A stretch of 64,000 nucleotides of DNA from JAHEGP01 sp963751595 (lineage in GTDB: Bacteria > Pseudomonadota > Gammaproteobacteria > Pseudomonadales > JAHEGP01): NCBI GenBank assembly GCA_963751595.1, contig CAVVVC010000012.1:124001-188000 (forward strand), in the 5' to 3' direction. Made by a program: the position numbers and the translations under genes. Shown one piece after another: positions 15,766 to 23,951 of this stretch. Every line of letters starts with the position of its first letter. The first letter of the stretch is position 1. The notes under the pieces were generated by a model. The model was not told the DNA's origin. It worked only from the letters and a program-made list of their open reading frames with translations, and made no database searches.

Positions 15766-16587
15766 ATGGCGAAGGGGGTAACCGGTGACCGAATCGGTTC
15801 AGCGCAGCTTCTGCCTTTTTTGCTGCTGGTGTTCGGCCTGTCCTGGTCGATTTTCGCGCTTTTCATTTTCGCGACGGACTGGGTGGTTTCGAGGTTTGGT
15901 GAACTGAGCGGCCGCCATCCGCTGTTCGTACTGGCTGTCTATACGCCCGCGATTTCGGCGCTTCTGCTGGTTGGTTTGCGCGTGGGTCCAGCAGGGTTGG
16001 GCAGGTTTCTGTCGAGGCTGTTGCTCTGGCGCGCACCGGTTTGGTGGTATCTTTTTCTGATCCTCGGATTTCCGCTCATTGCGTTTAGCGGCGCTGCGCT
16101 CAAGGGCAATGCCCTGTCGGCACCTCTGTTCACCGAGCCGCTGGACGCACTGCTGCCGGCGATCGGCTTCATGCTGGTCCTGGGTCCTGTTGAGGAGTTA
16201 GGTTGGCGCGGCTTTGCCCTGCCCATTCTGCAGCGCCACCTGTTGCCGTTCTGGGCGGGTCTTGTTCTTGGGGTTATCTGGGCGCTCTGGCATGTGCCGG
16301 CGTTTCTTCTGAGTGGCACGCCGCAGGCGGCCTGGGGCTTTTTACCCTTCTTTGCCGGTTCGGTGGCCTGCAGCCTGATCCTGACGGCACTCTTCAATAG
16401 TGCAAAGGGTAGCATCCTGCTGGCCATGCTGTTTCACTTCCAGATGAACAACCCACTCTGGCCCGATGCGCAGCCCTACGATATGTTCGTCTATGTCGCC
16501 GCCGCGATAGTCGTGGTGTGGCTGAATCGGCAGACGATGTTTTCCAGATCCCGTGCGGTCACCCGGGTCATTCCATCGCCGCCTTAA
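15766..16587 (+). CDS. CPBP-family intramembrane metalloprotease (CAAX/Abi type)
   Basis: 273 residues from the ATG at 15766, preceded by GGGAGG at 15754-15759; the longer frame to 15640 adds a poorly conserved tail. About eight hydrophobic segments. The family's three motifs are present: Glu-Glu in VEELGWRGF (~142-150), His176 in WALWHVPAF, and a late MLFHFQMNN. Members cleave prenylated or membrane proteins, or confer bacteriocin self-immunity. The gene is convergent with the AraC regulator, their 3' ends overlapping by 4 bases. Substrate unknown. Confidence 0.85.
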   Translation: MAKGVTGDRIGSAQLLPFLLLVFGLSWSIFALFIFATDWVVSRFGELSGRHPLFVLAVYTPAISALLLVGLRVGPAGLGRFLSRLLLWRAPVWWYLFLILGFPLIAFSGAALKGNALSAPLFTEPLDALLPAIGFMLVLGPVEELGWRGFALPILQRHLLPFWAGLVLGVIWALWHVPAFLLSGTPQAAWGFLPFFAGSVACSLILTALFNSAKGSILLAMLFHFQMNNPLWPDAQPYDMFVYVAAAIVVVWLNRQTMFSRSRAVTRVIPSPP

Positions 16588-17630
16588 GGGCTTGCGTACA
16601 ACCGTCGATAGGCCATCGGCGAGAAACCGGTCTGGCGCTGAAACGCGCGGGCGAAGTTCGATGCATCCGAGTAGCCCAGTTCGCTGGCGATATCGGTGAT
16701 GCGGATGGTCGACCCGGCCAGTCGCCGGCGCGCGAGACGGCACCTGGCGGCGTTGACCAGAGCCCGATAACTTGCGCCGGCCTCGGTCAGTCTCCGTTGC
16801 AGCGTGCGCTGACTCAGGCCGGCGGCAGCTGCCACGCTGCCAATATCGTCCAGGCCCGCGGCAACCAGCGTCAGGACAAGCTGCTCTATGGAGGACAGGA
16901 AATCCATGGGAATATTGGCCGCCAGCCCGGCACCGTTGTCCGTCGGCATTGTTCGCGGGGCCCGTGTTGTGTGCACTCGCCGTGCCAGCAGCGCAGTTGG
17001 CATCGTGAACGAGGTGTGGGGTTGATCCTTGCGCACAGGAACCAGGTGCGGAACGTCCCAGTCGCCCAGCAGCGATTCCAGTCCGTAACGCAGGCGGATT
17101 TCGCCGGGGCGCCAATCCTGCCCAAGGAAGCGCCGCAGCATACTGATGGTAAGTACCAGGGTGTAAACATCAGCCACCCGCACGCCCAGCGTATCCGGGC
17201 CGGTGAGGTGCTGGTTTATCCGCAGTTGATTGCCCTCGGTGCTGAGCCAGAACCGGGTACCCCAACTGCAGAGGGTACTGGCGTGGCGGCAGCCGATCTG
17301 CAGGTATTCCCCCACCGTGGTGGCGCGCTCCAGCGCGGCACCATAGGCGCCGAGATCGAAAGCGGAGGCGCGCTGTGCGACCAGCACGCCGAGGTTATCA
17401 AGATGGCCCAGGCCTGCGGCGAGCTCAATGAACTGATAACCGGAATACAGCGGAACCACACCTTCCAGGCCGCTCACCCGCGCCGCGGGGATATGGGACT
17501 GCTCGAGCCAGCGATCGGTGGGGGCGCCAATATTGTCAAGGAAGGTGAAAAACGGCGCAAAGGCGTTGTTGCGCGCGAGGGGTATGGGGGCTTCGCAACG
17601 CCCGCTGACCATGGCCGGCGATTGACCCAT
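16584..17630 (-). CDS. AraC-family transcriptional regulator
   Basis: 348 residues, ATG at 17630. Residues ~20-200 form the Arabinose_bd-type sensor domain common in AraC regulators of lipid and aromatic pathways (the stretch VPLYSGYQFIELAAGLG is typical). The C-terminal ~100 residues hold the double helix-turn-helix: LSQRTLQRRLTEAGASYRAL, then IRITDIASELGYSDASNFAR and RAFQRQTGFSPMAYRR. It is divergent from the DUF1254/DUF1214 pair across 306 bp, so it is the natural candidate activator of that cluster. Confidence 0.88.
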   Translation of the reverse strand: MGQSPAMVSGRCEAPIPLARNNAFAPFFTFLDNIGAPTDRWLEQSHIPAARVSGLEGVVPLYSGYQFIELAAGLGHLDNLGVLVAQRASAFDLGAYGAALERATTVGEYLQIGCRHASTLCSWGTRFWLSTEGNQLRINQHLTGPDTLGVRVADVYTLVLTISMLRRFLGQDWRPGEIRLRYGLESLLGDWDVPHLVPVRKDQPHTSFTMPTALLARRVHTTRAPRTMPTDNGAGLAANIPMDFLSSIEQLVLTLVAAGLDDIGSVAAAAGLSQRTLQRRLTEAGASYRALVNAARCRLARRRLAGSTIRITDIASELGYSDASNFARAFQRQTGFSPMAYRRLYASP

Positions 17631-17936
17631 ATCAAACTCTCCTCAACTCGGTGCCTGGCTGACAGCGGCCAACCCCTGCCATGGCGCGAAATGACTGATA
17701 TCAAGAGTGTATACGGTTTATATTGCCCTGTAACGCAGGGTTGGACCGGTGGTTTTGTCCGGGTACCGACTGACGCGCTGTTGGGCCGACAGGCCTTGCT
17801 GTCCTGGTAAGGGCATTGACGAGGTGCGGCGGGGCGGGGCAGGTTCGGGGTCGGCTTCTACGTTACTGAGCAGGCAGCTGTGAGCCGGGCCTTTTGAACG
17901 GAGCCCATTCATCGGGTTAAAAAAATGGAGGAGACA
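17631..17936. other. divergent promoter region between AraC regulator and DUF1254 gene
   Basis: 306 bp without a supported gene. It must carry promoters for both directions. An A-run and GGAGGAG (17927-17933) give the downstream ribosome-binding site. No confident operator repeat was found by eye. Confidence 0.4.
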
Positions 17937-19460
17937 ATGAGCTTGATCAGGAGACTCGCAAACGACCGGGATACGGTCAGCGGCAGGGGACCGGGGGTAC
18001 TCGCATCCGCGGTTTGCCTGCTTGCGGCCCTTGCCTTTCCCGCCCAGGGCGAAACGGTCGATACCCGAATCGGACCGCTCACCTACAAAGGCGGGTACCC
18101 CGCTGCACAAACGGTTCAGCGCCTGTATGACGAACTCGATTTCCAGCGCGCCGTGCAGGCCTATCTCTGGGCACTGCCGATGGCTTCCTACGGGGCGATG
18201 GCGGATGCACACAGGGCACTGGGCGCCAACAGTCACACCGTGGTCATTGCCGATAAACTGGCCCAGCCGCAGCAACTGGCCCTGACCGCAAACCAGGATA
18301 CCGTCTATATGTCCGGGGTACTGGACCTGCGAGAGGGGCCGATGGTGATGGAGCTCCCCGCCGGCCTGCTGGGAACGCTCAACAACGTCTGGCAGCAACC
18401 GTTGGCGGATCTTGGCGGACCCTTTTCCCCGGAGCAAAACCGCGGGGGCAGGTTCCTGATCCTGCCCCCCGGCTATGACGGCCCGCTACCGGAAACCCAC
18501 TACCATGTCGCGCAATCCGACACCAACGTCGTGGTGTTTTACCTGCGGGCCATTCCGCAAACCCGCGAGGACATTCCGCAACTGGTGGAGCTGATCCATA
18601 CCTATCGGCAGTACAGGCTCGAGGACGCCGCCAGTCCACCCGAGACACGGTTTGTTTCCCTCGCGGGCAAGGACGCCAATCTCCTGACCAACGAAGGTTT
18701 TGCCTATTTCGAAACCCTGGCCCGCTACATCAGCGAAAACCCGCCCCGGCCGCAGGACATGGCGATGCTTGGCATGCTGGAAACACTCGGGATAGCCCAC
18801 GGCCGACCCTTTGATCCGGACCCGCGCATGAAGCGCATTCTGACCGCGGGGGCCACCGTCGGTCGGGCGATGGCGGAAGCACTTGCCTATGCCCCGCGAG
18901 TGCCCGACGAGGTCGTCTATGCGTACCCCGGCAAACGCCGCTGGAAGAAGATCTTCTTCTCAGACCCCACCTTCCACGAAGCGGAATACATGGCCATCGA
19001 TCTACGCAGCAAGTACGCCTTCGAGGCCATCGGCACGGCCAAGTCCATGGTGGTGTCGGTGCCCGGCCAGGGATCACAGTATATCGGCGCCTATCAGGAT
19101 GCGGGGGGCGACTGGCTGAGCGGCGAAAACAGCTACCGGATCCATCTGCCCAAAGGGGTGCCGGCCAACATGTTCTGGTCGCTGACGGTTTACGATAACG
19201 ACACCCGCTCCATGATCCGGAATGACCATGGGAGACCCCTGGTCGGCTCGGTGCATGGCACGATAGCGAACCAGGACGGCTCCTTTGATCTGTACTTCGG
19301 ACCCAGGCTGCCGGCAAACGTGCCCGAGGCGAACTGGGTCCAGACCACGCCAGGCAAGGGGTGGTTTGTCTACCTGCGACTGTACGGGCCCGAGCAATCC
19401 TACTTCGACCAGACCTGGGTGCCGGGCGATGCAGAGAAAGTTTCGAACAAAGCGGGCTGA
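17937..19460 (+). CDS. DUF1254/DUF1214 exported protein (first of two)
   Basis: 507 residues from ATG 17937, preferred over ATG 17925 because GGAGGAG at 17927-17933 is then the ribosome-binding site. A hydrophobic segment ending FPAQG marks export. DUF1254 occupies ~40-200 (AYLWALPMASYGAM, then ANQDTVYMSG, MELPAGLLGTLNNVWQQ). DUF1214 occupies ~370-500 (SYRIHLPKGVPANMFWSL, TVYDNDTRSMI, WVQTTPGKGWFVYLRLYGP). The paired domains form a two-part beta protein of unknown activity, often found near oxidoreductases. A paralogue follows 24 bases downstream. Confidence 0.85.
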   Translation: MSLIRRLANDRDTVSGRGPGVLASAVCLLAALAFPAQGETVDTRIGPLTYKGGYPAAQTVQRLYDELDFQRAVQAYLWALPMASYGAMADAHRALGANSHTVVIADKLAQPQQLALTANQDTVYMSGVLDLREGPMVMELPAGLLGTLNNVWQQPLADLGGPFSPEQNRGGRFLILPPGYDGPLPETHYHVAQSDTNVVVFYLRAIPQTREDIPQLVELIHTYRQYRLEDAASPPETRFVSLAGKDANLLTNEGFAYFETLARYISENPPRPQDMAMLGMLETLGIAHGRPFDPDPRMKRILTAGATVGRAMAEALAYAPRVPDEVVYAYPGKRRWKKIFFSDPTFHEAEYMAIDLRSKYAFEAIGTAKSMVVSVPGQGSQYIGAYQDAGGDWLSGENSYRIHLPKGVPANMFWSLTVYDNDTRSMIRNDHGRPLVGSVHGTIANQDGSFDLYFGPRLPANVPEANWVQTTPGKGWFVYLRLYGPEQSYFDQTWVPGDAEKVSNKAG

Positions 19461-19484
19461 AACAATTTCGATGGGAGAAACGAC

Positions 19485-20924
19485 ATGCATCACGTATCCA
19501 GGCGAGCCAACTTGCTGGCCGCCATTAGCTTATCTTTAGCCTGTTCCGCCGCCGTGGCGCAGACGGCCACAGTTCAGCCGGAGGAAGCCGAGGCCATCGC
19601 CCGGGATGCCTACCTCTACGGTTTCCCCATGGTCATGAACTACAAGACCCTGTGGAATTACGTCATCGACGCAGGCAACCCGGAATACAAGGGACCCTTC
19701 AACGAGGTGTCCTGCGAGGCGAGGCTGTTCACCCCGGACGACAAGGCTGTGGTGACACCCAATGCGGACACCCCCTACTGCATGTTCTGGATGGATTTGC
19801 GCGCCGAGCCGCTGGTTTTGTCCGTTCCCGAGATGGACGCAAACCGCTACTACAGTTTCCAGTTGATCGATCTTTACACCCACAATTTTGCCTATGTCGG
19901 CAGCCTGACCACGGGAAGCGAAGCCGGCCGTTACCTGCTCGCCGGCCCAGGCTGGGATGGTGACAAACCGGTGGGCATTACCGACGTCATCCGCTCCGAA
20001 ACCGATTTCGTCTTCAACGTGACCCGCACCCAGTTGTTTGGTCCCGGGGACCTGGCAGAGGTCAAGGCGATTCAGGGACAGTACAGGCTGCAGGCCCTGA
20101 GTGCCTTCCTTGGCAAAGAGCCCCCGGCCGCTTCGGCTCGGCCTGACTTTCCGCAATGGGACGAGGGTTCGCAGTTCGACGAGCGGTTCTTCGCTTATCT
20201 GGACTTCTTGATGGAGCTTCTGGGTAATCCGGGACCGGGTGAGGAAGCGCTCTGGCAGGATCTCGCGCGGCTCGGTATCGGCCCCGGAGCCCGCTTTGAT
20301 TTTGCCACTCTGCCAGCCGAAACCCAGGAAGCCCTGCAAGCCGGGGTGAAGGAAGGGTTGGCCGAGATGGAGGCATTCATTGCCAACAATTCGAACGATC
20401 CCCTTGCGAGCGGCAAGTGGTTCGGCACGCGGCAGTTCCTGCAGCAGAGCGCCGAAACCAATTACGGCCTGGACAGGCCCGACCTGTTGCGATCCGTGGC
20501 CGCGCACATGGGGCTCTACGGTAACTCGGCGGCGGAAGCGATCTATCCGACCTACCTGACCGATGCCGACGGCGAGCCCCTGAACGCGGCCGCCCAGCGC
20601 TACAGCATCAGCTTCCCGAAGGGAGCGCTGCCGCCGGTGAAGGCATTCTGGTCGCTGACCATGTACGACGGCAAGACCCAGTTGTTCATCGACAATCCCC
20701 TTGACCGCTACCTGCTGAGCTCGGAGATGATGAAGGGGTTCAAATTGGAGGAAGACGGCTCGCTGGTGCTGCACATTGGCAAGGACTCTCCCGGCCAGGG
20801 CCTGGAGCCCAACTGGCTGCCTGCGCCCGACGGTCCCTTCTACCTGGTCTTGCGGCTCTACGGACCCGAGCAGGCCGCTCTGGAGGGACGCTGGACGCCT
20901 CCGGCCGCAGAGCGAGCAAAGTGA
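19485..20924 (+). CDS. DUF1254/DUF1214 exported protein (second of two)
   Basis: 479 residues with a signal peptide (LLAAISLSLACSAAVAQ, residues ~11-27). DUF1254 near the start: AYLYGFPMVMNYKTLWNYV, CEARLFTPDDKAVVTPN, NADTPYCMFWMDLRAEPLVL. DUF1214 near the end: YSISFPKGALPPVKAFWSL, TMYDGKTQLFIDN and WLPAPDGPFYLVLRLYGPE. It is 24 bases from the first copy with GGGAGA upstream, so the two are one operon. The copies are well diverged, so this is an old duplication or two distinct subunits rather than a recent tandem event. Confidence 0.85.
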   Translation: MHHVSRRANLLAAISLSLACSAAVAQTATVQPEEAEAIARDAYLYGFPMVMNYKTLWNYVIDAGNPEYKGPFNEVSCEARLFTPDDKAVVTPNADTPYCMFWMDLRAEPLVLSVPEMDANRYYSFQLIDLYTHNFAYVGSLTTGSEAGRYLLAGPGWDGDKPVGITDVIRSETDFVFNVTRTQLFGPGDLAEVKAIQGQYRLQALSAFLGKEPPAASARPDFPQWDEGSQFDERFFAYLDFLMELLGNPGPGEEALWQDLARLGIGPGARFDFATLPAETQEALQAGVKEGLAEMEAFIANNSNDPLASGKWFGTRQFLQQSAETNYGLDRPDLLRSVAAHMGLYGNSAAEAIYPTYLTDADGEPLNAAAQRYSISFPKGALPPVKAFWSLTMYDGKTQLFIDNPLDRYLLSSEMMKGFKLEEDGSLVLHIGKDSPGQGLEPNWLPAPDGPFYLVLRLYGPEQAALEGRWTPPAAERAK

Positions 20925-20967
20925 CCATCCGCACGCCGTTGCGAACGACCCGGTTGCAAGCTCACAG

Positions 20968-22065
20968 TTAGCTTCGGCCCTGGGACCTGTCCAGACGCCC
21001 ACGGCGCCATCTGAGCGGCGACTGGCCCGTCCAGCGGGCAAATGCCCGGGTAAAGGCGGCGGGCTCGGTGTAGCCGAGGCGATAGCCGATTTCAGCAACC
21101 GTCAGGGTCGGGTTGCGCAGCAGGTTGCAGGCTCGTTCCGCCTGCACCCGGGCTGATAATCCCGAGAATGACGCGCCCTCCGCCTTGAGCTGGCGGGTGA
21201 GATTGCGCTCGGACATGGCCAGCAGCTCGGCGATCTCCCCCCGTTTCAGTGGCGGCGTATAGGCCCACAACCAGCGCAGCACCCGCTCCTGAAGGGTGAC
21301 ATCCTCCGCCAGCATCAACGAGAGCTTGCCGGCAATGGAGGTGTACATTTTAAACAACAGGGGGTTGGCCCCCGGCGGCGGTGTGCTGTCGAAGGCGACC
21401 GGGTAGACGATGCTTGCCTCCCCGGCGTTGAATTGCACCGGGAAATTCAGTGCCTGCTCAACCCCCGGCCAGTCTGCAGGCTCCGGGTAGGGCAGTGTGA
21501 CCAATAAAGGCGGCTGGCCGGAGCCCACCACGTCCTCCAGGTTCCTGATCGACGTGGTGAGATCCAGTACCACGCAATAAGCGATCAGGTCGTCGATGAG
21601 CGTCTCGTCCGTGTTTCGCAGGCTGGGCCGGGTCATGGAGAAGGCGAATACCGCGGTTTCTTCGCGCCGCCTCACCACCAGGCGGCAGTGGCCCATGATG
21701 AGTTCAGGGTAGGCGAGGGGCACTTTGAGCACGTCCAGTGCCGTGGCGGCGTGGCGCATGGCCATACCGACGACCCCAAGATTCTCAATCCCCATGTCTG
21801 GAAGCGCGTCGAACAGTGTACGGACCGGCGATGTCGCTGGCGGTAACTGCGACACCAGGGCGGCGATAATCGCCAGCTCCTGCTCCAGCGAGACCGGAAA
21901 CTCCGGCTCCTCAAGGGCCCGCGCCGGCAGCCCGGCATTGGTAAAGATCGACTGCGCGGTCGGTTTGTCGACCTGCAGAATGTCCAGTTGCGCAAGCAAG
22001 CCGGCGATGATGCGCCGGGGGCTGGCCAGGTTTCCACTGGCAATGATGGAGGAATCAGTGCACAT
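20968..22065 (-). CDS. AraC-family transcriptional regulator
   Basis: The frame extends to 22173, but the conserved protein seems to begin at MCTDSS (ATG 22065, 365 residues); ATG 22095 is possible and neither has a strong ribosome-binding site. The N-terminal Arabinose_bd-like domain is followed by the AraC helix-turn-helix pair: GEIAELLAMSERNLTRQL (first helix set), then LTVAEIGYRLGYTEPAAFTR and RAFARWTGQSPLRWRR. It is divergent from the monooxygenase gene (22191), which it may control. It is a different subgroup from the AraC protein at 16584-17630. Confidence 0.85.
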   Translation of the reverse strand: MCTDSSIIASGNLASPRRIIAGLLAQLDILQVDKPTAQSIFTNAGLPARALEEPEFPVSLEQELAIIAALVSQLPPATSPVRTLFDALPDMGIENLGVVGMAMRHAATALDVLKVPLAYPELIMGHCRLVVRRREETAVFAFSMTRPSLRNTDETLIDDLIAYCVVLDLTTSIRNLEDVVGSGQPPLLVTLPYPEPADWPGVEQALNFPVQFNAGEASIVYPVAFDSTPPPGANPLLFKMYTSIAGKLSLMLAEDVTLQERVLRWLWAYTPPLKRGEIAELLAMSERNLTRQLKAEGASFSGLSARVQAERACNLLRNPTLTVAEIGYRLGYTEPAAFTRAFARWTGQSPLRWRRGRLDRSQGRS

Positions 22066-22190
22066 GTTTTGCCCATGAAGGAACTGTTGGCCCATTTTAT
22101 CAATTATATGGCCCGAGCGGTCATGTCCCTGTGGCGGGCCGGTGACTACCATGAACGCCTGACTGAATTTCACTAAACGAGGTACTCATC

Positions 22191-23711
22191 ATGTCCGCGA
22201 TAAACCAGGGGCGCAACACGACCGGCGAACACTTCGATGTGCTGATCGTCGGTGCGGGAATTTCCGGCATCGGTGCTGCTCACCACCTGCTGGAGAAATG
22301 TCCGCGCAAATCCTTTGTCATCCTGGAGAACAAGGCGTCATTCGGCGGCACCTGGCGCCAGCACACTTACCCCGGCATTCGCTCGGACAGCGACCTGTAC
22401 ACCTTCGGCTACGGTTTCAAGCCCTGGTCGGGACAGCCCGTGGCCAAAGCCGACGCGATCCTGGATTACCTGGGAGAGACCATCGAGGATGACCGCATCG
22501 ACCGCCACATCCGTTACGGGCACCAGGTGCTGAGCGCCTCCTGGTCAGGTGATGAGCAGTGCTGGTTGATTAAAGCGCGCTGCAAGAAAAGCGGTGAGAT
22601 CGCCTGTTTCACCGCCAGTTTCCTGTGGATGTGTCAGGGCTACTACCGCCACGAGAAGGGGCACACGCCCCAGTGGCCAGGGATGGACGCGTTCCAGGGG
22701 CAGATCGTCCACCCGCAGACCTGGCCGGAAGACCTCGATTACAAGGGCAAGCGCGTGGTCATTGTTGGCTCGGGCGCCACTGCCGCGACCCTGGTTCCCA
22801 GCATGGCGGATGATTGCGAGCACATCACCATGCTCCAGCGCTCTCCCACCTACTTCTGGACCGGCGAGAACCGTAACGAACTGGCGGACCGCCTGCGCGC
22901 CCTCGGTGTGGCGGAAGACATCGTTCACGATATCGTCCGCCGGGACATCCTGAAAATGTCCGAGGATATCCAGGTCGCCTCGCAACAACACCCCGAGATG
23001 TTGAGGGAAGAACTGCTGCAGGTGATTCGCGGTTACCTCGGGGAAGACTTCGATATGTCGCACTTTTCCCCTTCTTACCGCCCGTGGCAACAACGCATCG
23101 CCTACGTGCCGGACGGTGACCTGTTCGAGGCCATCAAGTCGGGCAAGGTGTCGGTCGTGACCGACACTATCGACCGCTTCACCGAGGGGGGCATTCTCAC
23201 CCGCTGCGGGGAATTGCTGGAGGCGGACATCATCGTCACCGCGACCGGCTTCGACCTGTGTGTCATGGGCGATATCGCGTTTGACCTCGACGGCGAGCCG
23301 GTGGACTTCGCCCGCACCTTCACCTACCACGGTTTCATGAATTCCGGCCTGCCCAATATGGCTTCCATCTTCGGCTACCTGCGCACCAGCTGGACCATGC
23401 GGGTTGACCTGTTATGCGATCTGGTATGTCGCCTGCTCAATCACATGGACGCCAACGGCGCCACCAGCGTGACTCCCTGCCTGCTGGAAAGCGAACAGAA
23501 CATGGATCGCCGTCCGTGGATCGCCGGGGACGACTTCAACCCCGGGTACCTCCAGCGCAGCCTGCACCTGTTACCCAGGCAGGGGGATCATGCGCCCTGG
23601 ACCTTCAGCAACGACTACTACCTGGAGCGGGACAGGCTGCCGGCCCTGGATCTGGACGAGCCGCATCTGGTGTACCGTGCGGGGCTTGGCAGGGCGCTTG
23701 CCAGCGCCTGA
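22191..23711 (+). CDS. flavin-dependent Baeyer-Villiger-type monooxygenase
   Basis: 506 residues, with GAGGT just upstream of the ATG. FAD-binding GxGxxG at 21-26 (VGAGISGIG), the FGGTW turn (51-55), and a second nucleotide site around 193-198 (IVGSGATA). Residues 168-179 read FQGQIVHPQTWP, which fits the Baeyer-Villiger fingerprint FxGxxxHxxxWP exactly. A late TATGFD-like segment completes the fold. Such enzymes insert oxygen next to ketones or oxidise S/N using NADPH. Its neighbours (AraC regulators, DUF1254/1214, DUF1302/1329) suggest oxidation of a hydrophobic ketone or steroid-like compound; the substrate is not deducible from sequence. Confidence 0.9.
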   Translation: MSAINQGRNTTGEHFDVLIVGAGISGIGAAHHLLEKCPRKSFVILENKASFGGTWRQHTYPGIRSDSDLYTFGYGFKPWSGQPVAKADAILDYLGETIEDDRIDRHIRYGHQVLSASWSGDEQCWLIKARCKKSGEIACFTASFLWMCQGYYRHEKGHTPQWPGMDAFQGQIVHPQTWPEDLDYKGKRVVIVGSGATAATLVPSMADDCEHITMLQRSPTYFWTGENRNELADRLRALGVAEDIVHDIVRRDILKMSEDIQVASQQHPEMLREELLQVIRGYLGEDFDMSHFSPSYRPWQQRIAYVPDGDLFEAIKSGKVSVVTDTIDRFTEGGILTRCGELLEADIIVTATGFDLCVMGDIAFDLDGEPVDFARTFTYHGFMNSGLPNMASIFGYLRTSWTMRVDLLCDLVCRLLNHMDANGATSVTPCLLESEQNMDRRPWIAGDDFNPGYLQRSLHLLPRQGDHAPWTFSNDYYLERDRLPALDLDEPHLVYRAGLGRALASA

Positions 23712-23814
23712 TCCCGGGTTCGATCAAGCCAGGGGTGAATGGCGGATCTGGCGGAAATAGCGGTATCGAAACCGGTGGCGGGTGTGTTATTGCTTTTACC
23801 GGGTCTCAACCCAG

Positions 23815-23838
23815 CGGGGAAAGCGATCGATTTCCCCG
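23815..23838. repeat. 24-bp near-perfect palindrome upstream of the DUF1302 gene
   Basis: CGGGGAAA (23815-23822) and TTTCCCCG (23831-23838) flank GCGATCGA, whose inner CGATCG is itself palindromic; only one base pair (G23823/A23830) fails to match. It lies 104 bases after the monooxygenase stop and 113 before the next start. It could be a regulator site or an attenuating hairpin; there is no T-run. Confidence 0.55.
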
Positions 23839-23951
23839 GTTTGAAATTCTGTTCCCGCAATTAAAATAACGTCCCTGTTTACAATGATCAATTGAATTCG
23901 GTAACCTGATCGCCCCCGCTAACAAAAATCATAGCAATAGGGGGTAGCGCG

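Noticed and set aside
19536..21098. 520-residue - strand open frame
   Set aside because: Antisense to the second DUF1254/1214 gene; composition and lack of motifs mark it as a shadow.
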